Assembly (NCBI RefSeq): GCF_023973825.1
Contig: NC_090127.1
Location: 2,717,501-2,781,500, forward strand
Reading direction: 5' to 3'
DNA length: 64,000 bases
From: Plasmodium brasilianum
Lineage: Eukaryota > Apicomplexa > Aconoidasida > Haemosporida > Plasmodiidae
In this document: piece by piece, positions 33,228-43,200 of the stretch
How positions within the stretch are numbered: position 1 is the first letter of the stretch
Layout: every line of letters begins with the position of its first letter
The notes under the pieces: model-generated
The model's input: the letters and a program-made list of their open reading frames with translations, nothing else
Database searches by the model: none
Told to the model about the DNA's origin: nothing
Program-made: the position numbers and the translations under genes

Positions 33228-34801
33228 TGTTGAGGAGAACGTACTACATGCGTAAATATATACACATATATGTATATATACATGTGAAGGGGTTATTCTT
33301 GTGATACAGGCTGTTATCTTACATACACAGTAAGTTCAATTATTTACATATATATATATATATTATATATACATTTACAAATACTACATATTTATCCCTT
33401 CACAAAATTATGCTCGTCATTTTTTTGAATAAAAAGAACGACCCTAAATTAGCCGTTGCAATTAAGTGTGACAATTTTTGGCTCCAAAGGATACACTTCC
33501 ACTACTGTTACTATATCAAACAAAAGTACACATAGATACATGTATACGCACATGTATATATATATATATCAGCTTTACAAATTATTTGTAGTAGGCAATA
33601 ATACTTATATCGTAGCAACGTACTAGAGCAAACATTCGAAATACCTTAATACTATACAGATACATTGGAAGTAACTTTAAAAAGAGAAAACTGCGAATTA
33701 AATTAAAAGTATGTAAGAATAAAACCTTGAGTTTTGAAATGAATGAAAAGTAGATAAAACAAAATAAAAGAATTAAGTTATAATTGTAGTAATAATAATA
33801 TAAAATATCAGTGGAGTACTAAAAAAAAGGTAACTAAAATACGTGCGTAAATCTGAGCTAAAATAGAGAAATAAATTGTACATTTTATTATTATAAAAAT
33901 ATGAACTTAATTTTTTTTTATTTTTTTCGTTCTCATCGTCCAAATTGCAACATTTTCGTAAATGAGTAATTAACCAAAAAAAAAAAACAAAATACGAGAA
34001 TTACGAAAAATAAGCAAATTATATAAATACGAAAAATAAGCAAATTATATAAATACGAAAAATAAGCAAATTATATAAATACGAAAAATAAGCAAATTAT
34101 ATAAATACGAAAAATAAACAAATTATATAAATACGAAAAATGCATAAATATGAAAAATAACTAAATACCAAAATTACAAACTTTTTATTTAAATGTTTCC
34201 TCTTTCTGTTTTTTCTTTTTTTCTTCTGTATAAAAAAATTATTATGGAATAATAATGTTAATGGGCAGCTGTTTTACCATTGACACAATTCCCACGAAAG
34301 AAAAAAAAAAAAAAAATATTTCGGATTTTTGACCGATTGACCGCTTCACTACTTGACTTCTTTACAGTTTGAAAGTTATCCAGGATGTTTTGGTGACGCT
34401 TTCCTGTTTTCGAATTCATTTTTTTTGCGTAGGATTTAATTAGTTTGTTATTCCTCTGTACAGGAATAAAGAAGGCTCTCTGTAATAAAACCTTATCTTG
34501 TTGAGTCGTTTAAAACAAAGGTCTTTTTTATACATTCATAGTTACTTACTACAAGTTCAGCGAGGTTTTATTCATATATTACATGTACTACTTATATATG
34601 ACCAATTTCGTTTAACCTCTTTTTTTTTTTTTTTTACCGTGATTCAATTTCCGACTCTTTAACAGATTAAAACGCACATATATATAAACATTCATATATA
34701 TCTACATACATACGTACGTGTGTTATCGTACTGTTTCCTCGGGAAGACAGAAATTCGTTTGAGAGTTTCAACATATACGTGCACATTTATTCAAAGTAGC
34801 T
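33228..34801. promoter_or_regulatory. Divergent intergenic region, VPS16 (-) / HIBCH-like (+)
   Basis: 1,574 bases between outward-facing starts, so it contains both promoters. It carries (TA)n at 33349-33370 and 33555-33570, the 26-bp minisatellite (34003-34149), and poly(A)/(T) runs at 34299-34316 and 34620-34636. No gene seen. Confidence 0.75.
34003..34149 (+). repeat. 26-bp minisatellite, five full copies plus a partial
   Basis: The unit begins acgaaaaataagcaaattat and ends ataaat. Copies start at 34003, 34029, 34055, 34081 and 34107, with a truncated copy at 34133. Copies 1-4 appear identical; copy 5 has aaac for aagc. Confidence 0.95.
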
Positions 34802-36421
34802 ATGCCGAAAATAGGTTCACCACATCTTCATATGAACGAGTCCAAGCTGGGAAAGGTTTTATTTGATTATATGACAAAATTTGAAAGGAGTAATTTCCTC
34901 TTTTTTCGTACATATTTTTTTTTGATAAATAATAAGAGTAATCAGCAGAAGAAGAACAGTAATTTTATATTTTATGAAAAGAAATATATAGGCATTTTTG
35001 ACAAAGTCAACAACTTCTGTACAGATGGACAAAGAAATAAAGAAAACCTTTTTGAAAAAATGGAAGAGAACAAAAATAACAACCTTTATTTAATTGATAA
35101 TAATATATTAAACGATAAAACAAAGTACCCTAATTTTTCTACGTATGTAAAAAGTGAATGTACCACTGACAGGAAAAACGAAAAAGAAAACATAAATAAA
35201 GAACAAAAGAATGATAATGAGAAAAGGGTAGAAAATAATTTTAGAGACATTATAGATTTAGAATTATCAGATGTATGGTCCAAGAAATCGTTAGTAGTAA
35301 ATTTTAAAAATAACATATTTGAAATAATATTAAATAGGCCTGAAAAGTTGAATGCCATAAATAAAGACATGATTAATGGATTGCTAAATATAATAAAAAA
35401 TTTAAATAATGATAAAAGATGCTATATGATTGTGATTAGAAGTACGAATACAAACTGTTTTTCCTCTGGTTCGGATGTAAAGGATATAGTTCAAAATAAG
35501 GAAAAAGGAATACAACATTTAAAACAACTTTATATGTATATTAATTATTTATCAACAATGAAAAAAAGTGTTTTGTGTATATGGAATGGTATTGTTATGG
35601 GTGGAGGGTTAGGAATTTCCATGTACGCGAAATATAGAGTTATTAATAAAAATGCAATATTTGCAATGCCAGAAAGTAAAATAGGTTTTTTTCCTGATAT
35701 AGGATGTTGTTATTTTTTTAAAAAATATTTTGGTAGAAATATTGGTTTGTATTTAGGATTAACATCATTAAGACTGAATGAATTAGATTTAGTGAATTTT
35801 AAAATATGTAACAACTATGTGGAAGATGTAGATTTGTTTTTAACTGAAATATATAGTATTAAAAAGGAAAATCAAAGTGATTTCGATGCAGAGTTAAGTA
35901 ATATATTAAATAAATATCCTACCAAAATTGGTAGGACTGCTAGTACCCCTGTGCTAACCGAAGACCTAATTAGCAACATCAATAAATATTATAGCTCCGC
36001 GAATAGTTTAGAAGAATTAATAGATAATTTAAAGAAAGGACTCAAGGGCGAACATAATAATAGTAGCAGCAGTCAATTTTGTCAGAAGGTTTTGTCCGAT
36101 ATAAGTGCAAATTGTTATTTCAGCTGTAAATTATGGTTTTCATATTTTTTATATAATTATGATAAATCGTTAGAAGAAGTACTAGATAACGATTTTAAAC
36201 TTTCACAATATTTCTTATTCCATACAAAAACATTTGAAAAGGGAGTAACAGAATTACTTGTAAAAAAAAACAAAAATTTTCAATGGAAAACAGATCCCGA
36301 AAATGAAGGGACACAATTAGAGGAAAATATTGAACATATATTAAAGGATAGCTCTATGTTATCCATAAAAGAAGAGTTCATACAAAATATAAATTGCACC
36401 GGGGACAATGAAATAAATTAA
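34802..36421 (+). CDS. 3-hydroxyisobutyryl-CoA hydrolase-like protein (crotonase fold)
   Basis: Member of the enoyl-CoA hydratase/isomerase superfamily, HIBCH branch. Seen: the crotonase core starts near residue 160 with NIFEIILNRPEKLNAINKDM, then the oxyanion segment FSSGSDVKD (220-228), GIVMGGGLG, and the HIBCH signature MPESKIGFFPDIG (289-301), which retains the two acidic residues Glu291 and Asp299 used by HIBCH. The C-terminal region has FEKGVTELLVKKN, matching the HIBCH DFxEGVRALL block. Unusual: the first oxyanion loop reads SGSD, where the family has GGD. 539 residues versus about 385 for human HIBCH; the extra is a 150-residue N-terminal leader, basic and Phe-rich near residues 24-60 and low-complexity afterwards, which suggests mitochondrial or apicoplast import. 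Alternative Mets at 11 and 24 could be the start. It may be an enzyme or the mitoribosomal homologue mS47; see findings. Confidence 0.85.
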   Translation: MPKIGSPHLHMNESKLGKVLFDYMTKFERSNFLFFRTYFFLINNKSNQQKKNSNFIFYEKKYIGIFDKVNNFCTDGQRNKENLFEKMEENKNNNLYLIDNNILNDKTKYPNFSTYVKSECTTDRKNEKENINKEQKNDNEKRVENNFRDIIDLELSDVWSKKSLVVNFKNNIFEIILNRPEKLNAINKDMINGLLNIIKNLNNDKRCYMIVIRSTNTNCFSSGSDVKDIVQNKEKGIQHLKQLYMYINYLSTMKKSVLCIWNGIVMGGGLGISMYAKYRVINKNAIFAMPESKIGFFPDIGCCYFFKKYFGRNIGLYLGLTSLRLNELDLVNFKICNNYVEDVDLFLTEIYSIKKENQSDFDAELSNILNKYPTKIGRTASTPVLTEDLISNINKYYSSANSLEELIDNLKKGLKGEHNNSSSSQFCQKVLSDISANCYFSCKLWFSYFLYNYDKSLEEVLDNDFKLSQYFLFHTKTFEKGVTELLVKKNKNFQWKTDPENEGTQLEENIEHILKDSSMLSIKEEFIQNINCTGDNEIN

Positions 36422-37198
36422 CAGGAAAAAATCTCAAAATAGAGTTAGAATTACGACAAAATGAAATCCAAATTATGTCGAAAATCAATGAAAAATTTAT
36501 ACGAAGTAGTACTACTCCGAATATTTGAAACAGCACAAAAGGATGACTACAAAGGGGGGGGACATCAACAAAAAATGGCATTTTTCCAAATAAGTACATA
36601 TGCATATATACATATGTATACATGTGCACATGCACACGTGCATATCGAGAAAGAAAAACATAAAGATCCACGGATACAAATTTATCTCTATTCTTAAAAG
36701 TATAATGTAGTAACACGTTTTTATGTTAAAGAATTCAAACGAGAATAAGAAGACATCACTAAGGGCATCTTTTTTGGTGTTCATTTAAATAACAATAGTT
36801 AACGCCCGACTTTTTATTTTTTCTTTAAATATTTAATGATTCCATATACATTTAATTAAAGTCAGAAACAAATATCAAGTAAAATTAAACGTACAAATAG
36901 GGGAGTTAATCTCATTCCAAACAGCACTTCAAAGTAGGTCTTCAAATGTTTGCGATATGCTTTATTCATATGATAACAATTCTTCAACGTTGTGTGTTGA
37001 CATGACTTATTTGATTCTCACAAAATGGGGATGCACACACATACATAAATATGTGCGTGCATAGTTGCACGCTTACGTAAGCAAAGAAGCATACCCTGTG
37101 GTGAGCACGTGCTTCGTTACATACTCTTACGAACGCAATGCTTGACGATTAGCCATGTAGCCGTTACTTTATTTCATTTCCTTTTGTTTCTTTTCATT
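36422..37198. other. Convergent intergenic region, HIBCH-like / Pfs2
   Basis: 777 bases between facing stop codons. It holds a short G-run (36552-36558), a purine/pyrimidine-alternating stretch (36590-36640) and a cluster of G+C-rich palindromes at 37055-37115. The two small ORFs over 36461-36784 on opposite strands are mutual shadows with no protein-like character. Confidence 0.65.
37055..37115. other. Cluster of perfect palindromes / potential hairpins
   Basis: Three adjacent elements: stem gcgtgca (37055-37061) with tgcacgc (37066-37072) around a 4-base loop; the 12-bp palindrome gcttacgtaagc (37071-37082); and the 10-bp palindrome agcacgtgct (37104-37113). gaagca at 37086-37091 can also pair with tgcttc at 37110-37115. 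The region is G+C-richer than its flanks. Confidence 0.75.
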
Positions 37199-38966
37199 TT
37201 ATTTATTATTATTATTATTATTGTTTTTTTTTTTTTTCCTTTTTCCCCTTGTGCTAACCTTTTTGTAGTAGTTGTTGTTCATTTTACAAGGTTTGTAACT
37301 CTCTTCTTCTGAGTCAAAAATAGATTGATTACTGCTAACATCTAATATACTTTGATCATTGATATATCTAGAATTAGGAAAAGATCCACTATTATTAAGG
37401 CTTATTAAAGGTTTTGCATCTATTTCTTTCGCAATAATAGAATCACAACTAGATGCAGACCAGAATTTCAATAATTTATCATCTCCAAATGAGGTAAGTA
37501 AATGCCCTAAAGGATTCCAGTCTAATAGGGATATAGAACAAGGTTTATCAATACCATGAGCTGAAGCAATGGTTTGAATACATTTATTATCATTTGTGCT
37601 ATAAAATTTAATATTTCCCTTATTGTCCGAACTTACAAAAATATGATTTTGAATGGGATTCCATGCAATATAGGTAGGTTCATAATTTAGGTTAAATCTA
37701 CCACCACTAGTAGTTACAGTAGTAGTACTGCCATAAATTTGATCATTTTTATAAGAATATAATAATTTAAAGTTTCTAATATCCCATAATTTGATTAAAC
37801 TATCTTTACTACAGCTTAGTAAATATAAGCCATTATAATTCCATTTGACCTTATTTACATTTGCTTTATGTGCATTAATAGATGTAATAGGTTTATTAAT
37901 TCTTATATCCCAAAGAGATATGGTCTGTGTTCTATTACCACTAGCTACGATATCATTAATAGGATTCCATGCTAAGCAACTAGTATTATTAGTATCTATA
38001 TTTTTACATTTTAAATTTTTTATAATTTTTCTTGTTTTTATATCCCAAATAATAGGATTGCAAGTATCAGCACATCCAGCTAATTTCGTATTACAACAGG
38101 ATAAACTTATGTCTAATACACTTTTTGTTAATCCTTCAAATGCATAATTATCTAATAAATTTAAAGCAGAAGATAAAATAACAATTTGACCTAATGAATT
38201 TCCTGCAAATAAATTATCATTTTTAGACCATTCTAAACAAGATACTGCACCACCACCTATTGGTATTCTTTTCATATCTTCAAAGTTAAAATAACATCCA
38301 TTCCATATGGCTAGCTCACTTAATTGTGTTCCTGTTAATAATCTCTTACCATCATTAAACCATTTCAAACTTACAATCATCCCTTTACTTTTATTTAAAC
38401 AAGAATATGCCAAATGTGTTAGTACACCATCATATCTATCAATCATATTACTATAACAAAATAATGGTTTTATTCTTCTAAAGTAAATTGGGTGATTGAC
38501 ATACAGCTTCCTTTCGAACTGTCTCTTGTATATATCATTTTTCAAAAAATTGCAAACTATAAAATAAAATAAAGAAGTAAAAAATGAATAATGGGAACAA
38601 GCACATATCATACTCGTCGTATGTAAAATAAATTTACAGATCGATGTTCTCCTCAGTATGATGAATGCGCGTGCGCTTGCATTTTCAGTGTTAAGTTTAT
38701 ATGCATATGCGCAATACATGTATGCAGGATGTACCACAATAAATATATTTATATATATATATAAATATATGTAGTAAAGCATGTATGATACACGCATATG
38801 AAAAACGTATACAAAGCTAGTATGTATGTTGGGGCGGCGATGTTCAAGTGAATATACTTTTCGCACATTTTTTTGCTATACCTGATGAACTAAAATCAAC
38901 GGCAGGTCTATCTATCCCTAGCTTCGATTGATAGTAATTATTTGTATTTTGATCATCATTAAACAT
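37199..38966 (-). CDS. Polyadenylation factor subunit Pfs2/WDR33 (2 exons: 38882-38966, 37199-38556)
   Basis: WD40 scaffold of the nuclear cleavage and polyadenylation factor that recognises the poly(A) signal and holds the CPSF core. Seen: six to seven WD repeats (residues about 60-420), with diagnostic Pfs2/WDR33 sequence LLTGTQLSELAIWNGCYFNF and EWSKNDNLFAG, then repeats ending SLWDIR, KLWDIR and KFWSAS; a Ser/Lys/Asn tail. An unspliced reading would begin at 38866 with an Ile/Tyr-rich leader, which is intron sequence. The true start is the ATG at 38966: exon 1 encodes MFNDDQNTNNYYQSKLGIDR followed by PAVDFSSS, splices at G|GTATAG, and joins at TTTTATAG|TT in phase 1 to give VDFSSSVCNFLKNDIYKRQ. 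This restores the family's VDY..SV...L..RIY.RD block. The spliced protein is 480 residues. Gene structure is inferred from sequence only, but the phase and homology agree. Confidence 0.9.
38557..38881 (-). other. Intron of Pfs2/WDR33 gene
   Basis: 325 bases, GT at 38881-38880 and AG at 38558-38557, with a T-rich tract before the acceptor. Phase 1. It contains a (TA)n stretch and a short G+C-rich patch near 38665-38690. Confidence 0.88.
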
Positions 38967-40290
38967 TTTTAATCTTTATGCAAAATGTTTTAAAGGAATT
39001 ATAAATATGGTTTGATAAGTGTATAGTGTGCTACTAAAAATAACTATTATACTAAGGGTATTTTTTCTTCATAATAATATGGCCTAGAACATTATTTAAA
39101 TATTTTTTTCGAAGACCAAACAAATAACAGTGAGGTAACTCCTACACCATAATGTAGTAGTATACCCATATCAAACTGCAGTAATATACTTCTCATACCA
39201 TAATATAGCAGTATACACATGCAATAGTTTAATAATATGTTACGAAAAAACAGAGACTCAAAATACGTTAACCTCATTAATATATAATGGGATGTTTACC
39301 TTCCTTTCCTTTATCTGTTTAGATTTAATGAGTAATGCATTGATATGTACTGTTTATTATAATTTAATTTTATATTATTTCTTATATTTTTATGAACTCT
39401 CTACTGCTTCACTGGTTTTGTGGGCCTGTTCTTACATGACCCATGTATATATATATTTAAAGATAATTAGAAATTTATCATTTTACTTTCATTTTTCCAT
39501 TATATCCATATATGTATCGTATGTAATATATATGTGATATATAAAAAAATATTTATAAGATTAAAAAAGTTTCCTATTTATTGAGCACATATTAATTTGA
39601 AATAAAATTTTTTGTTTTCCTTTGTTCTTCATTAAATGTTAGCGCATTTAAAAATGCACATTTATTTTTCCATATTTCAAAATTTTTATGCAATTATTAG
39701 TAATAAAAAGATATAAAAATCATTCATATGATTTAATTATCATGAATTTAAACTTTTGATGTACCCATATATAAATACAACACACATACATTATAAATAT
39801 TATTTTATAAAGATATATATATAATATATATCTTTCCATAGTGACAAAGCTGAAACGTACGTTGAAGCATATTCACCATTTGTGATAAATAGTATGAATT
39901 CAAATAAAAGATGTTTATATTAAGAGCCAGTTTAAAAACGTTTATTACATTACAGGAATATAAAATATGCACATTTTAAGTTTTTTAAATAAAAGGAAAA
40001 AAAAAAAATAAGAGTTAAAGAGTCACATAAAAAAAAAGAAAAAAAAAAGAACTACGTAGAACTTGCATTATTTTGAATATTTTTATTTTTGAAATAATCC
40101 TCGAAAAAGATGGAAAGAATAATGACATTGCAAAAAAATACTCACACATGTACATATGTTAATGTTTAAAATATGTATATATATATACTACTAAATAAAG
40201 GGCGCTTATTTCACGAGATTTTAATACTTTAAAAAATTAGGGGCAGTAATATAGGTATTTAGGTATACTGGGAAACTGAGACCTATTAGC
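38967..40290. promoter_or_regulatory. Upstream region of Pfs2 and 3' flank of the Asn-rich giant gene
   Basis: 1,324 bases between the Pfs2 start codon and the stop of the next minus-strand gene. The part nearest Pfs2 should hold its promoter. A degenerate 23-26-bp tandem repeat lies at 39148-39240. The hydrophobic plus-strand ORF at 39292-39537 is Phe/Tyr/Ile-rich with no support as a gene. Poly(A) at 39999-40009 and 40029-40048 may mark 3' UTR sequence. Confidence 0.65.
39148..39240. repeat. Degenerate 23-26-bp tandem repeat, about 4 copies
   Basis: Copies begin near ccataatgtagtagtatacc, caaactgcagtaatatactt, ccataatatagcagtataca and caatagtttaataatatg. The shared core is ta-rich with agtatac or agtaatata. 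Divergence between copies is high, suggesting an old array. Confidence 0.55.
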
Positions 40291-43200
40291 TTATATATTT
40301 TGACTTTTCGACAGCTCACTGTATTCTTTTAGCGCATTTTTGAAAAATGTTGAAAAAAACACATATATCGAATAATGCTCCTTATGAAGTATGTATAAGG
40401 AATAATTTATAAAGTAGTTATTTTCGAAATTAAATGTGCTGTTTTCGTTTATAATTTTTCTTACATATAGCACATCCGATATTTTGTTCAATTTGCTTGG
40501 ATTTGCGTACGTATTAACGCTGCTTTCACTTCCTGCTGGAGTTTCTCCTTCTCTATTATTATCATCACTGTTGTTATAGTTACTGTAGTTGGAGTTGCTA
40601 CTATTATCGTTGTTACTGCTAATACCTTCGTTATTGTTGTTGGCACTGTTCTTGTTGTTACATGTGCTAACGTTACTCTTGTTAGCTTTATGACCATTGG
40701 CATCACTGCGTGGAATGCTATCGCTACCGTCTTTAAGCACACGAGCATCATGTACTAGCTCACTGTAATTATTACCAACAAGCGCGTTTTCCACATCTGT
40801 TCCCTCCGAATGTTCTGAACTGTCACTCTCTTCGCTGCTACTGGAATTATCGGTCTCATTATGCTCATTATTATATTGGCCATCCACCGTCAGGTAGTTT
40901 TTATTTCCCTGATGATGTTCTCCTTCTTCATCTGCTTTTTCACTTTCCATCTCTTCCATATCATATACTCCGCGTTGAGTTATTTCAAAAGAATTGTTAT
41001 TTGGACTTAAGTGTTTTTCTTCCTGAACATGTGCATGCTCGTTGGTTATCTTAATACAACTATTATTATTGCTATTCCACGAATTCCTGGACAAGCCGCT
41101 TTTATAATTACATGATAAAATGTTTGACGCTTCTTCATCTAATTCAATATTCATGTTTAAAAAGAAGTAAATAAAATGGCTTATGATTATATAAAACAAG
41201 CTGTCATATATAAGATCAATTTTATTTAAATTATGTATCATGTCTAGAATATCCTTATCTAATGATTTAATTACACGAATATACAACCTGATTACACATG
41301 CAGGTATTTTTAACTTATAAATATATGGCATCATAAAAGTTAATTTTATTAACAAAATTTTAACCATTTTTTTATCTATTAAAAAGAAAAAAGAATTATT
41401 TTTATATCCTATTAAATAATTTGCTATTGATTTAATAGAATAATTAAATAAGTCTAAATTATTTAAAACATTAACATCTGATGTTAATTCTTTTTGAAGG
41501 TGACAAATCATTATATTGAAAGAGACAAAATCCAGTATTACATTTTTAATACAAAAGTTATTTATTTTAATATCAGAATTAATTAATTCGTGTGATTTTT
41601 CACTGAACATATCAGGATAAAAATAATATTCTGTTAACAAATATTTTAATAATTTAAAACAACAGCTTTTTATAGTAAGTTCTTTTGTCCTTATAGCCAA
41701 TTCGTATATGTGATATAAAATAAAATTATGAACACTAATATTATAAAGCTCTGTAGGATCATTAATTGTATAACTGAAATAGGACGAATTACTGTAACCA
41801 AATGTAAAATTTTTTAAATTATTAAAAATAAATTTAAGTGCATAATATGTCAGACTGTTATAATTTTTATTATGATTTTCATTACTCAGGTAACTATATT
41901 TTCCTATTATACTAATTAAAATTCTATTTATTACATTTCTCACCAAATTTGGATAATTTTTCAAACTATTCGAAAAATTTAACGTTGAAAATGTATTTCT
42001 TAATAGCTCTAAAAATTTCCCCTTCATATCAAGTATGCTACTCCTATCTGATCTACTCTTACTACTTGCCATTTCATCACCATTATCTTCATCTGCGTAT
42101 GAACTTACTTCTACCCGCGTGTTCATATTTTTATTATTACTACTACTTTTTTTAAGTGTCAAAAACAGGTTATTGTAATTATCTTCATTATGTGCTTTTT
42201 TTACTGTATAATATAAATAATCATCATCCCCTTTTTTATTAATCGTTAAAAATTTACATGAAAAATCATAATTCATAAAATCTGCATAATCCAAACAGTA
42301 ATTATTTTTATTGAAAAAAATAGGCTGCTTTAAAATTGGTGAGAATTCTTGAAACTCATATATAATTCTGAACACTCGAATTATAGTTTTAAATTTTATA
42401 TAATCTTTTAAATCGTATAATATTAATAAATCAAGTAAATATTTCAAAGGTAGAAAGTGCATAATATCCATAATTTTTTCATTCTTTACTAAATAATATA
42501 ATGATAAATAATAAAATATATTATTTCCATTTAATAAATTGAAAAAGAATAATAGCTTTTCCGTATTATACTCGTTACTAAGAAATGCGTCCATTCTATA
42601 ACATTCGCTCAGTTTGCTACTGCTATTATTATTAATTTTATTATTAATATTATTATTATTATTGTAATTATTATTGTTATTATTATTGTTATTATTCCTG
42701 TGCAGTATTATACTGCTCTTACCAATTCTTTGCCTATATTTTCTGTTATGCCTACTGTATTTGTTATGGTTTCCTCTACTAATACTTCCACTACTGCTTC
42801 TGCTACTGCTTCTGCTACTGCTTCTACCACTATTAGGACTACTACTTGTACTAATTGTTTTATCATAATAAGAAATTTTACTTCTAGTTTCAAGCATATC
42901 CTCCAAAGAAGAATTCTCTTCAGATTTATTGTTATAATCTAAATAACTATTATCGTTATGAATAGACTTGGAGTTGCGATCACTCCTCGTGTAACTTTCA
43001 TTCGCTTCTTCATTATCACAATAACTGTCGTTATCCGTTGCATCATTTATTTTGTTCTCTATATTTTTGCGATTTTTTTTCAGAGAGAAATTGTCCTTAT
43101 ATGGGATCATCGTATTTTGCTTTGAAACGCTTTTCTTCTTTTGATTGCTCCCACTTCTAACTCGACTACCTCTTCTAACTCTGCTGATATCGCTATCTGT

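Noticed and set aside
38567..38866. N-terminal 100 codons of the unspliced Pfs2 ORF as a signal peptide or membrane segment
   Set aside because: The sequence is intronic; splicing in phase to an upstream exon restores a conserved family block.
39292..39537. Hydrophobic 81-codon plus-strand ORF upstream of Pfs2
   Set aside because: T-rich DNA gives Phe/Tyr/Leu/Ile; no recognisable domain, and it lies in the expected promoter of Pfs2.
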